A model generated the notes under the pieces. The model was not told the DNA's origin, searched no databases, and was given only the letters and a program-made list of their open reading frames with translations. From the NCBI RefSeq assembly GCF_000499785.1, contig NZ_HG726024.1, positions 62,001 through 126,000 on the forward strand: DNA of 64,000 bases, written 5' to 3'. The stretch's first letter is position 1; each line of letters opens with the position of its first letter. The translations under genes were made by a program, and so were the position numbers. Below are positions 43,576-53,385 of the stretch, one piece after another. Source of the DNA: Bacteroides neonati (GTDB lineage Bacteria > Bacteroidota > Bacteroidia > Bacteroidales > Bacteroidaceae).

Positions 43576-45126
43576 ATGCAGTATCTATTTATTTTAATCG
43601 GAACAATTTTGTTGTCATCCTGTGGCAAAAAGACCCAAGCGGAACATTCACTGGAAGCCCAGCAGACAGCGGAAAAGACAAGGGAAAATTGGGACAATGC
43701 CAAACGTCCTTTTGCCGTGAGTATGGAAGGTTTGTCAACGCACGAAATGGAGGCGTTGTCTACAATCGGGGTTTATGCGAATCCGAAGGATGCCACGGAG
43801 GAAGAATCGGCTGCTTTTCAGGGAACGGCATTTATGAAGAATGAGAACGGAAGCTATCAGACAAGTGACCGGAATGCGGTGGCTACGGATTCGACGGCAC
43901 GACTATACGTCTGTTACCCGTACCGCAAAGGGGTGAAGGACAAGGATACCCTTCTGCTGAATGCTCCTTTTGGGGAAAATCTGTACGGAAGGGAAGTGCA
44001 ACGTGAATATGGCCGAACCCTATCAGTAAAGGTGAATCTGGTCAGTGCGATGGCTTTGCTTCGCATTACCTGTGGAAGCAACGATGTGCAGGATTGGCTT
44101 GAAGGGTTGAATATCATCGGTGAAAGCATTTATACGAAAGCCATGTATCTGCCCTATCAAGGCAGATGGTTCGGTATGGCAGCGGATGGTTCCGTCACTG
44201 CCCGGCAAGCGGACTGCCTGCTGAACAATGGCAGATCGTTTGATTATTACCTGATTCCGACGGAAACGGCAGGTGTGGTTACCATCCTTGCAAAAATCAA
44301 CCAGAAAAATTATGTGGTCAAGACTACGCTACCGCCTTTGCGTGCAGGGAGTTTGACCCAAATAAATCTTCATAAGACAGCCAACGGACTGACCGTAAAC
44401 AGCAGTTGGGTGGACACACGTCATGCCATCCTTGGCAATAACAGGGTGACTGAGGTCGACACCGTGAAAGTCGGCTATTATCTGCAAAAGGGTGGCTACA
44501 TCAGCAGCAAGCGGGACACATCGTCTGTGGCAATCGTCATTCAGACCAATGGAAAACGTGGTAAAGCGGTGGCACTGAAAGACTGTGAGGGAAGGCTCTG
44601 TTTTGGTAGCGGCTCCTTGAGCAGTGGAAAGGTGTTCGCTACCATTGACGGAAAACGGAAAGAAGGAATTGTCAATCCCAAACAGGCTCAGGGAGTCGGT
44701 GATACGGAGAGAATTATCTTCAAGCCCGGTATTCCATACGGAACGAATTGTGCCCTTGGTTATATAAATGGTGCGGAACTGACCACGCTACTGATTGGCA
44801 AATCACAGTTGAAAGCTACGGGTGATGCTCCTGAGACAGATACAGGCTTGTCCCTGTCACGAAAGGTGATGATTGATGAAACGCAAAGGCATCCGGGAAG
44901 CTATGTGCCCTCTCTTGCTGAAATGACAGCCTTGTACTATCAGCTTCGCTGCTCTGAAAGAGGTGCTGTATGGGGACAGTTTGAGATTCCAAGCGGTGAA
45001 TACCTGACCAGCAGCGAATCTACCAGCCAGTCATTCTACATGATGGATATGGAGAACGGTATCATTACCGGGACACTATCCAAACAGTACGCAAAGATGC
45101 AGTTGCGTCTTTTCTATCTTTTCTAA
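43576..45126 (+). CDS. large lipoprotein, fimbrillin-like with C-terminal DUF1566-like module
   Basis: 516-residue protein with a lipobox (LLSSC, Cys16). Residues about 40-300 look like a fimbrillin-type fold (VSMEGLSTHEMEALSTIGVY, TARLYVCYPY, LSVKVNLVSAMALLRI). The C-terminal 90 residues (YVPSLAEMTALYYQLRC, TSESTSQSFYMMDM) resemble the DUF1566/lectin-like module also present in the lipoprotein at 56965-57612. It stands between traF and traG, where CTnDOT has no such gene. It may be a surface adhesin or tip of the mating apparatus (inference). Confidence 0.55.
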   Translation: MQYLFILIGTILLSSCGKKTQAEHSLEAQQTAEKTRENWDNAKRPFAVSMEGLSTHEMEALSTIGVYANPKDATEEESAAFQGTAFMKNENGSYQTSDRNAVATDSTARLYVCYPYRKGVKDKDTLLLNAPFGENLYGREVQREYGRTLSVKVNLVSAMALLRITCGSNDVQDWLEGLNIIGESIYTKAMYLPYQGRWFGMAADGSVTARQADCLLNNGRSFDYYLIPTETAGVVTILAKINQKNYVVKTTLPPLRAGSLTQINLHKTANGLTVNSSWVDTRHAILGNNRVTEVDTVKVGYYLQKGGYISSKRDTSSVAIVIQTNGKRGKAVALKDCEGRLCFGSGSLSSGKVFATIDGKRKEGIVNPKQAQGVGDTERIIFKPGIPYGTNCALGYINGAELTTLLIGKSQLKATGDAPETDTGLSLSRKVMIDETQRHPGSYVPSLAEMTALYYQLRCSERGAVWGQFEIPSGEYLTSSESTSQSFYMMDMENGIITGTLSKQYAKMQLRLFYLF

Positions 45127-45171
45127 ACAGGTAAATAACGAACTATTGCAGTCACTAAACAAAATGCAGCA

Positions 45172-47874
45172 ATGACAATCTATGTAATCCTTTTTTTCGT
45201 GGCACTACTTATAGGCATGGCCGTATCAGTCTATACTTTCGGTACGGGAGGTAAGCGTCAGCGTATCTTTCAGGACATCTATTTTTCTGTTGAAGACACG
45301 AATGGGATTGGTGTCATCTATACCAAAACGGGAGAATATTCGGCGGTGCTGAAACTGGATAACCCGGTACAAAAGTACTCGGCGAATATTGATAGTTACT
45401 ATGAGTTCACCCATCTATTCACTGCCATCGCACAGACTTTAGGTGAAGGGTATGCCCTGCACAAACAGGACATCTTCACACGGAACCGCTTCGAATTTGC
45501 GGATGCGGAGAAGAAAGAGTTTCTGTCGAAATCCTATTTCGAATATTTCAAGGGAAGGCAATATACGGATAGTTGCTCGTACCTCACTATCACGCAGGAA
45601 GCCAGGAAGAGTAGCCTGTTCTCGTTCGACAATAAGAAATGGAAGGACTTCCTTGTGAAAATCCGTAAGGTACAGGATCAGTTGCGAGACGCAGGTGTAC
45701 AATCGGAATTTCTGGACAAAGCTGCCGCCAATGAGCTGGTGGACCGGTGTTTCTCCATGAACTTTACGGATAAGAATATCTCGATGAGTAACTTCAAGGT
45801 GGATGAAGAAAGCATCGGGATGGGCGACCATAAATGCAAGGTATATAGCCTTGTGGATGTGGACAGCACCCATCTGCCTGGACTGATCCGCCCCTATACC
45901 AATATTGAGGTGAACAATACCAGCATGCCGGTAGACTTGATTTCCATGATAGACAGCATACCCGAAGCACAGACCGTGATCTATAATCAGATGATATTCA
46001 TTCCCAATCAGAAACGGGAACTGGCTATGCTGGACAAAAAGAAGAACCGCCATGCGAGCATCCCGAACCCCTCCAATGAGATGGCTGTGGAAGACATCAA
46101 GCGTGTGCAGGAGACGGTGGCCAGAGAAAGCAAGCAATTGGTTTACACCCATTATAACCTGGTGGTATGCTGCGACAAGCAGGTGGACTTGCAGAAACCG
46201 ACGAACCATCTGGAGAACTGCTTCGGGCGTATAGGCATCCATATCAGTAAGAGAGCCTATAACCAACTGGAACTTTTTGTCAACTCTTTCCCCGGAAATT
46301 GCTACGGCATGAATGCGGACTATGACCGCTTCCTGACACTCGGTGATGCCGCCACCTGCCTGATGTACAAGGAGCGCATCCAGCACAACGAGGAAACGCC
46401 TCTTAAAATTTACTATACGGACAGGCAAGGTGTGCCTGTCGCTATTGATATCACAGGAAAGGAAGGGCTTAACAAGCTGACGGATAACAGCAACTTCTTT
46501 TGCCTCGGCCCCTCCGGGAGCGGTAAGAGTTTCCATATGAACAGTGTGGTCAGGCAGCTCCATGAACAGAATACCGATGTGGTCATGGTGGATACGGGTA
46601 ATTCATACGAGGGACTTTGCGAATACCTGAACGGCCGGTATATCAGCTATACCGAAGAGAAGCCTATCACCATGAATCCGTTCCACATCAACCGTGCAGA
46701 ACTGAATATAGAGAAAGTCAATTTCTTGAAAAATCTGATTCTACAGATATGGAAAGGTTCGGATGCTACGGCTACCGACCTTGAAATCCGTATCGCCGAA
46801 CAGATGGTCAACGAGTATTACGAAGTCTGCTTTAATGGTTCCAGCGGTTATGACCCCGCACGCAGGGAGGCTGTGGCTAAAAAGCTTGTCAACGGAGCGA
46901 AGCGTAAGGCAGCCATACTGGGTGTGGATGCGGAAACTTTACTCGCTAAAGTGCCTGGAACGGTGTCCATGTTGGAAGAGAGACGGAAGGCACTGAAGGT
47001 GCAGGAACTTTCATTCAATAGCTTCTACGAGTTCTCCATTGAACTTCTGGACATCATCTGCATGGAGAACAACATCACCGAGATAGACTATGACAAATAC
47101 GCCTATATGATACAACCTTTCTATAAGGGCGGAAAATATGAAAAGACACTCAACGATCAGGTGGACACGACACTGTTCAATGAAAGCTTCATTGTATTCG
47201 AGGTGGATGCGATCAAGGATAGTAAAGAATTATTCCCGATAGTTACGCTTATTATCATGGACGTATTCTTACAAAAAATGCGGCTGAAAAACAATCGGAA
47301 AGTCCTTGTAATCGAGGAAGCATGGAAGGCAATCGCCTCTCCGCTGATGGCGGAATACATTAAGTTTATGTACAAAACCGCCCGTAAATTCTGGGCCAGT
47401 GTGGGTGTGGTAACACAGGAGATTCAAGACATTATCGACAGTCCGGTGGTAAAGGAAGCCATCATCAATAACTCGGATGTGGTGATGCTGCTCGACCAAA
47501 GTAAGTTCAGAGAACGATTCGACAATATACAGTCCATCCTCGGCTTGACCGATGTGGACTGCAAGAAGATATTCACCATCAATCGCCTGGAGAACAAGGA
47601 AGGACGCTCGTTCTTCAAGGAGGTGTTTATCCGCAGAGGAATGACCAGCGGTGTGTATGGCGTGGAGGAATCGAAAGAGTGCTACATGACCTACACGACG
47701 GAACGGGCGGAAAAAGATGCCTTGAAACTGTATAAACGGGAGTTGGGATGCAGCCATCAGGAAGCCATCGAAGCCTATTGCCGGGACTGGAACTTGTCCG
47801 GCATTGACAAATCACTGGCGTTTGCACAAAAAGTGAATCAGGCAGGGCATGTGCTGAATTTGAGAATCAAATAA
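45172..47874 (+). CDS. traG: TraG conjugation ATPase (VirB4-like)
   Basis: 900-residue VirB4-type ATPase that powers the secretion channel. One N-terminal membrane helix (residues 2-22). Walker A GPSGSGKS at about 446-453 and Walker B KVLVIEEAW at about 710-718; the RGM-like C-terminal block IFTINRLENKEG and VYGVEESKE are as in Bacteroides TraG. Its stop overlaps the start of a 20-codon ORF (TAATG). Confidence 0.9.
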   Translation: MTIYVILFFVALLIGMAVSVYTFGTGGKRQRIFQDIYFSVEDTNGIGVIYTKTGEYSAVLKLDNPVQKYSANIDSYYEFTHLFTAIAQTLGEGYALHKQDIFTRNRFEFADAEKKEFLSKSYFEYFKGRQYTDSCSYLTITQEARKSSLFSFDNKKWKDFLVKIRKVQDQLRDAGVQSEFLDKAAANELVDRCFSMNFTDKNISMSNFKVDEESIGMGDHKCKVYSLVDVDSTHLPGLIRPYTNIEVNNTSMPVDLISMIDSIPEAQTVIYNQMIFIPNQKRELAMLDKKKNRHASIPNPSNEMAVEDIKRVQETVARESKQLVYTHYNLVVCCDKQVDLQKPTNHLENCFGRIGIHISKRAYNQLELFVNSFPGNCYGMNADYDRFLTLGDAATCLMYKERIQHNEETPLKIYYTDRQGVPVAIDITGKEGLNKLTDNSNFFCLGPSGSGKSFHMNSVVRQLHEQNTDVVMVDTGNSYEGLCEYLNGRYISYTEEKPITMNPFHINRAELNIEKVNFLKNLILQIWKGSDATATDLEIRIAEQMVNEYYEVCFNGSSGYDPARREAVAKKLVNGAKRKAAILGVDAETLLAKVPGTVSMLEERRKALKVQELSFNSFYEFSIELLDIICMENNITEIDYDKYAYMIQPFYKGGKYEKTLNDQVDTTLFNESFIVFEVDAIKDSKELFPIVTLIIMDVFLQKMRLKNNRKVLVIEEAWKAIASPLMAEYIKFMYKTARKFWASVGVVTQEIQDIIDSPVVKEAIINNSDVVMLLDQSKFRERFDNIQSILGLTDVDCKKIFTINRLENKEGRSFFKEVFIRRGMTSGVYGVEESKECYMTYTTERAEKDALKLYKRELGCSHQEAIEAYCRDWNLSGIDKSLAFAQKVNQAGHVLNLRIK

Positions 47875-47936
47875 TGAGACGGATTTTGAACCGGCTTATC
47901 ATGGATTGGAAAAGAGAAAAAGAAGAATTAAAGTAG
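47874..47936 (+). CDS. possible 20-residue peptide coupled to traG
   Basis: ATG overlaps the traG stop (TAATG) and the frame encodes a basic 20-residue peptide (RRILNRLIMDWKREKE...). The coupling is suggestive, but such a short frame can occur by chance. Confidence 0.25.
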   Translation: MRRILNRLIMDWKREKEELK

Positions 47937-47956
47937 GGTAAGTAAAATATAAAAAG

Positions 47957-48103
47957 ATGAAGAAAGATAGAAAAACTAAAGTAATGTCACCGGAGGAAGC
48001 AAAAATAGCATGGCTAAGTTCTATTATCTATTTCAAGAAGGAGGATAAGAAGAAAGCGATGGAAGAGGTGAATGCGATGAAAGCTGCAATCAAGAAAAAA
48101 TGA
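47957..48103 (+). CDS. small basic protein, 48 residues
   Basis: 48-residue lysine-rich protein (MSPEEAKIAWLSSIIYFKKE, then an Ala/Lys helix) between traG and the 847-residue gene; it is preceded by GTAAAATATAAAAAG and ends 10 bases before the next start. It resembles no family I know. Its conserved-looking composition and operon position support a real gene. Confidence 0.5.
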   Translation: MKKDRKTKVMSPEEAKIAWLSSIIYFKKEDKKKAMEEVNAMKAAIKKK

Positions 48104-48113
48104 ATCAACAATA

Positions 48114-50657
48114 ATGAGAAGATATCTGCTCCTGTTTGTCATAATATGCGTTTTTACCATTCAGGTGAAAGCACAGTATGTGCGTGTCAACTATGACAAG
48201 AAGACTATCGCAGCGATGGTGGGAGCCTACGGAGCAGAGACGGCCAGCGAAGTCTACTACAACGAGCAGGTAAAGAAGATTCTGGATAAGTACAGTGCCG
48301 CAGAAGTAGCAGCGGCAGGTATCTTCCTATCCAAATACATGGACCGGAAAGGCATGACCGAACTGGGCATATTGACCAGCAGTACGGAAAACTATTATTA
48401 CCGTCGCATCTACAAGCTGGTCAGTACGAAAATAATGCCCAAAATATGGACGGTGGCCGGAATGATGCTTCGCTCTCCGCAAACTGCCCTCTATTGGGGC
48501 AGCTATCTGATGAAAATCTGTAATGAGACGAAGAGTCTCTGTATGCAGTTTGAATCGGTAGTGACCAACAGTGAACTGTCTTTCAAGGACATCGCTTTTT
48601 TGGAACTTGATCCAAGAGTCGCCGCCCTCTTCAAACTCTCCGAGTCCGGAGAGATTGACTGGCAAACGATGTTTGATGATTTTGGTAAGATCTCAAGTAA
48701 TTTCACCAAAGAGAACCTTCAAGCGGATATAGACAAATTGTATAATATGGGTGTGAATCTGGCTACTACCGGAGGTGATAACCTGTCGGAGCAGATATTG
48801 GGTAGCAGCAGTTTCAATGAGCTTCTTCAGGGAAAAACCAACACGGTGATTAATGCCGTGAAAGGGAGCTACAAGCTTTATGAGCAGATGGATAAATCCA
48901 TCGGAGGCACCTTGCTGTCGTTAGTCGGCGGAGAGAACAATGTAAGTAACCTGTTCAATATGAGTAACTACAACCTGACCTCGTGGACGACGGACTATCT
49001 GCATGAGGCTGTGGGACAATATTATACCCAACGGTGGTATATCTACCGACGGGATGCCGGCAGTGAGACACTCTGCAACTACAACCCACCCACCGATGAT
49101 AACAGCGTGATCAATGGAGGTGAATGGGTGCGCTTTGAAACGAGCGATGCAGGTTTTTATCCCAATGCGGCACAGGTGGAACAAATACTGAGTAATTCGG
49201 AAAGGTACGCGGGATGGTCGAGAGCGAAGGTGAACCAACTGAATAGCGGTAATGACGGCTATACCTATTCAATCAACTACTGGCGCAACGGCTATGTGAT
49301 TTCAAGAAACGGCAAACAGACGAAGAAAGCCTACGCATACAGTATTTCCGTGACCAAGAGCTGGAATCATACGGAAGTGATTTACGAGGATTTATTTGAT
49401 TCCTACACCATGGACTTGAATGCGTTCAAGGCGGAACTGACCGCAAGGCTGTCAGAATACAATGATAACGAAGAGGGCTATACTTATTACATAGGTAGTG
49501 ATGCCAAGAAATATTATCAGGCAACGGATGCCGCCAAGCTGAAAGGTTGCGAAAGTGTCATCATCAGCGTGACCTGTCATGACGGGGCTACGCTTATCTC
49601 CGGTACCACCTCCTATAAATGCCGCACCTGTGGAGGCAGTCTGAATGCCCACACTAAAGAGTGTGTGATGCAAACCTCCCTTTCGGGCAATGAAAATCTG
49701 GAATTGTCCGAACTGGATGAAAAAGAGAAAGAGTACCAACAGCAAATCAGTCTGCTGCAAAGTCAGATAAACCAACTGGAAAATGAGAATGCCGACCTGA
49801 TCAAGAAGATAGCGTCAGCCAGTGTGGAAGATGCGGCCAGGTACAGGCAACAATATAACCAGAATAAGAGCCGGATCACCCAGTTGCAAACGGAGCTTGC
49901 CAGTTGGCAAAAGAAGATGGAAGAGCTGGCAGAAGCCCGTGCGGAAGCCAATGAAGATAATGCCGTGCCGACGGATGACTATTATCGCATACCGGCTATT
50001 CAAAAAGACTGCCAGACGGCTTATAGCCTATCATGGCAGGGTGACGGATGGTGGGAAGGCTACAGCTATCTGAGGAAAGCGACCGCTCCCAACATCAAGG
50101 GGACTGTCGCTTTCAAAGCGACCGTGACCATTGCCCGGAAACCGAAATATTTTCTGGGTATCAAAATACACCGTGCCATTATACAAATCAGTTGGGAAAT
50201 GACTGCGGAATATACCGATACGGAAGTGGTGGATGTATTGCAGCTCGACCCCAATAAGAGCGATGCGGACAAAGCCAAAGAGGTGAACAATCGGATATCG
50301 GAGATAGCCAGACAATATCCGAACTGCCAAGTAAGCACGGAATACATGAAGAGTGCCCCATCTGAAGAAGATCAGAGCGAAGATGTCTATCATCTATTAT
50401 GGTCGTCGGACAGATTGCAAGTAGCCCGGCAGGTGGATACCCGGCTGACGAAGATCTACGCCGATCTGGTGTCGCTGGAAAAGATGATGCACTACAAACG
50501 GTCGATCATAGATGTGCTGAAAGACGTTGCGCCGGCTATCCGTGATGACCAAGGCAGAAGATTGACACTGGTGGAGGAATGTCGGAAACGGTGGTTGCGT
50601 GGAGCCGCCAACAGTCTGCATTCAGTGGACTATAACGGAAAATATGAGGAGGAATAA
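48114..50657 (+). CDS. large exported tra-operon protein of unknown function
   Basis: 847 residues with a signal peptide (...VFTIQVKA). The first 250 residues are helical; a middle part (about 300-520) is strand-rich with Tyr; a four-Cys knuckle CRTCGGSLNAHTKEC is at about 503-517; a coiled coil follows (about 535-615); the C-terminus is mixed. Not recognised. In the operon it fills the slot between traG and the TraI-like genes. It is exported, so it may be a periplasmic core or VirB5/VirB8-like scaffold, but this is a guess. Confidence 0.6.
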   Translation: MRRYLLLFVIICVFTIQVKAQYVRVNYDKKTIAAMVGAYGAETASEVYYNEQVKKILDKYSAAEVAAAGIFLSKYMDRKGMTELGILTSSTENYYYRRIYKLVSTKIMPKIWTVAGMMLRSPQTALYWGSYLMKICNETKSLCMQFESVVTNSELSFKDIAFLELDPRVAALFKLSESGEIDWQTMFDDFGKISSNFTKENLQADIDKLYNMGVNLATTGGDNLSEQILGSSSFNELLQGKTNTVINAVKGSYKLYEQMDKSIGGTLLSLVGGENNVSNLFNMSNYNLTSWTTDYLHEAVGQYYTQRWYIYRRDAGSETLCNYNPPTDDNSVINGGEWVRFETSDAGFYPNAAQVEQILSNSERYAGWSRAKVNQLNSGNDGYTYSINYWRNGYVISRNGKQTKKAYAYSISVTKSWNHTEVIYEDLFDSYTMDLNAFKAELTARLSEYNDNEEGYTYYIGSDAKKYYQATDAAKLKGCESVIISVTCHDGATLISGTTSYKCRTCGGSLNAHTKECVMQTSLSGNENLELSELDEKEKEYQQQISLLQSQINQLENENADLIKKIASASVEDAARYRQQYNQNKSRITQLQTELASWQKKMEELAEARAEANEDNAVPTDDYYRIPAIQKDCQTAYSLSWQGDGWWEGYSYLRKATAPNIKGTVAFKATVTIARKPKYFLGIKIHRAIIQISWEMTAEYTDTEVVDVLQLDPNKSDADKAKEVNNRISEIARQYPNCQVSTEYMKSAPSEEDQSEDVYHLLWSSDRLQVARQVDTRLTKIYADLVSLEKMMHYKRSIIDVLKDVAPAIRDDQGRRLTLVEECRKRWLRGAANSLHSVDYNGKYEEE

Positions 50658-51445
50658 TGATGGAAAAAGAAAGAAATAGATTCATGAAAATAGTACATAC
50701 TACCTGTAGTAAAATAGTACACACTATTATACTACAGGTAGTAATCCTTCTATTTCCCATTAAGGCGAGTGCCCAGTGGGGATTTGACGTGCCGGTGGTG
50801 GAAGCTTATATCAATGACCACAAGCAACAGCGAAGCTTGTTGCTGGCACGCTCGACACTGGAACTCAGCAACCAACTTCTGCATGAGTACAGCAGCGAGG
50901 CTACGGTGGACTACAAGAACCTGAACGTGGATTTGGATAAGTACACACGTGCCTTTGATGTGATCGATGTGCTTTATCAGTCACTGCGTACCAGTCTGAA
51001 TGTCTACTCTACCTACCAATCAGTGAGCGAGCGCATACAGGACTACAAGCACCTGCTGGAGGACTATAACGAAAAGGTACTGAAACGCAACAAGCTATCG
51101 TTGGGTGATACGCTGCTTATCGGCATCAACCTGCGCTGCATACAGAAAATAAGCGATGAAGGCAACCATCTGTACCGTTCCCTTGGTGACCTTGTGTTGT
51201 ATGCTACCGGTGCGGCCGCTTGCTCCACCTCCGACCTGCTGCTGGTACTGGAAAGTATCAACAGCGGACTGGACAATATAGAGAAGCATCTGAACAAGTC
51301 TTACTTTGAGACGTGGCGGTATATCCAGCTCCGGATGGGGTATTGGAAAGAATCCGTCTATCGAAGCAAAAGCAAGTCTGAAATCATCGAGGGCGCTTTC
51401 GGCAGATGGAAAGAATCAGGACTGAACCCTTACAAAAATAAGTAA
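50657..51445 (+). CDS. periplasmic tra-operon protein of unknown function
   Basis: 262 residues (253 if started at the ATG at 50684, which gives a tighter signal peptide). The start overlaps the previous stop (TAATG). Signal peptide ends ...KASAQ; the mature part is helical with coiled-coil-like spacing (QRSLLLARSTLELSNQLLHE, YKHLLEDYNEKVL). The signal-peptide codons contain a 42-base perfect hairpin. Function unknown; its location suggests a TraI-like periplasmic component. Confidence 0.55.
   Translation: MMEKERNRFMKIVHTTCSKIVHTIILQVVILLFPIKASAQWGFDVPVVEAYINDHKQQRSLLLARSTLELSNQLLHEYSSEATVDYKNLNVDLDKYTRAFDVIDVLYQSLRTSLNVYSTYQSVSERIQDYKHLLEDYNEKVLKRNKLSLGDTLLIGINLRCIQKISDEGNHLYRSLGDLVLYATGAAACSTSDLLLVLESINSGLDNIEKHLNKSYFETWRYIQLRMGYWKESVYRSKSKSEIIEGAFGRWKESGLNPYKNK
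50700..50741 (+). repeat. 42-base hairpin inside signal-peptide codons
   Basis: CTACCTGTAGTA (50700-50711) / TACTACAGGTAG (50730-50741), perfect 12-base arms, with an inner AATAGT-ACAC-ACTATT hairpin. It also contains a repeat of AAATAGTACAYAC (near 50687 and 50712), so the encoded peptide repeats KIVHT. It starts 16 bases after the ATG at 50684 and about 40 bases after that at 50657, where it could hinder translation. Confidence 0.7.
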
Positions 51446-51448
51446 ATA

Positions 51449-52180
51449 ATGAAAAGAATCTTACTCCTGTCGGCAGCGGTCATGGGCATTTGCTCCGCAG
51501 TAAAGGCGCAAAGCGTCACGTACAGCCATGATGATGCCAAGATGAATCAGATTACCGTAATGGAAATCGGTTCGGGAGGGTTGACACCCTCAATGTACTA
51601 TACCGTTCTGCATAAATCTTATCAGAAGAGCGCATCGAGCAAGAACAAATTGGCTTTCAGAACAGCAGCCGGACTGAACCTTTATGCGCAAGTGGATGAT
51701 GCGGAAGCACTGGATTCTGCCCTGAACAAACGGGCAAAGATAGAAGCCCTGAATGTGGCAGACCGAAGCGGTGGCGCGCTGGACTTGGCATGGGTGGCGG
51801 AGAGTGGTAAGCTGAATAATAAGATGGCTGACTTTGAACGGAATATTCGCCGGGTATTGGAAGTGGGCGGTACGGCCAATGAGCAGGAACACTGGGTAGC
51901 GTACTACAACGTGTATCAATGCGCCATCAAAGCGGCACAGGATGGCTATATGCCCAATGTCCAGCGAAAAAAGGAATACCTGCGCATCTATGCGGATGTG
52001 GCACGGAAAAATGAAACACTCATCCTTTACATCGTGCGGCTTTCCAATGCCCGAAAGACTTCGGAGCTACTGACGGCTACGGGAAATATAGAGAATCACA
52101 AAGCACAAATTGTGAGAAACGCTCTCTCCCGTTGGCGAGATGCGGGTTGGAGTACCAGCAAGCATGGACTGGAAGAATAA
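51449..52180 (+). CDS. TraI-position periplasmic conjugation protein
   Basis: 243 residues, signal peptide to SAVKAQ, then a helical body (SYQKSASSKNKLAFRTAAGL, ADFERNIRRVLEVGGTANEQ). It starts three bases after the preceding gene and precedes traJ, the place where Bacteroides elements encode TraI. The paired position and a similar WRDAG / RWKESG ending suggest that it is a distant relative of the previous gene product. Exact family not certain. Confidence 0.55.
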   Translation: MKRILLLSAAVMGICSAVKAQSVTYSHDDAKMNQITVMEIGSGGLTPSMYYTVLHKSYQKSASSKNKLAFRTAAGLNLYAQVDDAEALDSALNKRAKIEALNVADRSGGALDLAWVAESGKLNNKMADFERNIRRVLEVGGTANEQEHWVAYYNVYQCAIKAAQDGYMPNVQRKKEYLRIYADVARKNETLILYIVRLSNARKTSELLTATGNIENHKAQIVRNALSRWRDAGWSTSKHGLEE

Positions 52181-52215
52181 ACAATAGAATAACATAACCT
52201 CAAAATAGCAAACGT

Positions 52216-53346
52216 ATGGCAGATAACATACTTTCGGATTTCGGGATCAATATTCTCGAAGAAGAGATAGACGACGTGATCTTTCAGACCAATGAATTTC
52301 TTTGCGATGCCACCTTTACCGGTGCGCAAGGCCCTTTTTGGTGGATTCTTCAAATGTGCATGGCACTGGCGGCACTTTTTTCTATCATTGTGGCCCTCGG
52401 AATGGCGTATAAGATGATGATAAAGCGTGAGCCATTGGATGTGATGAAACTGTTCAAGCCACTGGTGATCTCCATCATCCTGTCGTGGTGGTACCCACCG
52501 GCAGACACAGGTTTGAACGGTAGCGGAAGCAGTTGGTGCGTATTGGATTTCCTATCCTATATCCCCAACGCCATCGGCTCCTATACGCATGACTTGTATG
52601 AAGCGGAAGCCACGCAAATAACGGACAAGTTCCAGGAGGTGCAGGAGCTGATCTATGTGAGAGACACCATGTACACCAACCTACAGGCACAAGCCGACGT
52701 AGCTCATTCGGGAACATCAGACCCCAATCTGATAGAGTCCACGATGGAGCAGACCGGGGTGGATGAAGTGACGAACATGGAAAAGGATGCCAGCAGGCTA
52801 TGGTTCACCTCTTTGGTGAGCGGAGCGACCGTGTGCATTGATAAAATAGTGATGGTGATCGCCCTGATCGTGTTCCGCATCGGGTGGTGGGCAACAATCT
52901 ATTGCCAGCAGATCCTGCTGGGTATGCTGACAATCTTTGGCCCGATACAGTGGGCTTTCAGCCTGCTGCCGAAATGGGAAGGCGCTTGGGCGAAGTGGAT
53001 GACAAGGTATCTCACAGTCCATTTTTACGGAGCGATGCTCTACTTCGTAGGATTCTATGTGCTGCTACTCTTTGACATCGTGCTTTGCATACAGGTGGAA
53101 AACCTGAAAGCCATCACCACTTCGGAGCAGACAATGGCTGCGTACCTGCAAAACTCTTTCTTCTCGGCCGGCTATCTGATGGCAGCAAGCATCGTGGCTC
53201 TAAAATGCCTGAACCTTGTGCCGGACTTGGCGGCATGGATGGTGCCGGAAGGAGATACGGCATTCTCCACTCGAAACTTCGGCGAGGGTGTGGCGCAACA
53301 AGCCAAGATGTCAACGACAGGAGCCATCAGCTCCATGATGAAATAA
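52216..53346 (+). CDS. traJ: TraJ conjugation membrane protein (VirB6-like)
   Basis: 376 residues with five to seven membrane segments (for example about 43-62, 74-95, 205-225, 240-262, 275-300). REPLDVMKLFKPLVISIILS in the second segment is typical of TraJ. It forms part of the inner-membrane channel. It is followed by traK after a short gap. Confidence 0.8.
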   Translation: MADNILSDFGINILEEEIDDVIFQTNEFLCDATFTGAQGPFWWILQMCMALAALFSIIVALGMAYKMMIKREPLDVMKLFKPLVISIILSWWYPPADTGLNGSGSSWCVLDFLSYIPNAIGSYTHDLYEAEATQITDKFQEVQELIYVRDTMYTNLQAQADVAHSGTSDPNLIESTMEQTGVDEVTNMEKDASRLWFTSLVSGATVCIDKIVMVIALIVFRIGWWATIYCQQILLGMLTIFGPIQWAFSLLPKWEGAWAKWMTRYLTVHFYGAMLYFVGFYVLLLFDIVLCIQVENLKAITTSEQTMAAYLQNSFFSAGYLMAASIVALKCLNLVPDLAAWMVPEGDTAFSTRNFGEGVAQQAKMSTTGAISSMMK

Positions 53347-53385
53347 GAGACGAAAAATGAGTGAGTAACAAAACTAGAATAAAAT

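Noticed and set aside
45439-46563. 374-codon minus-strand frame inside traG
   Set aside because: Antisense to a clear VirB4 ATPase, His/Val-rich composition typical of reverse frames.
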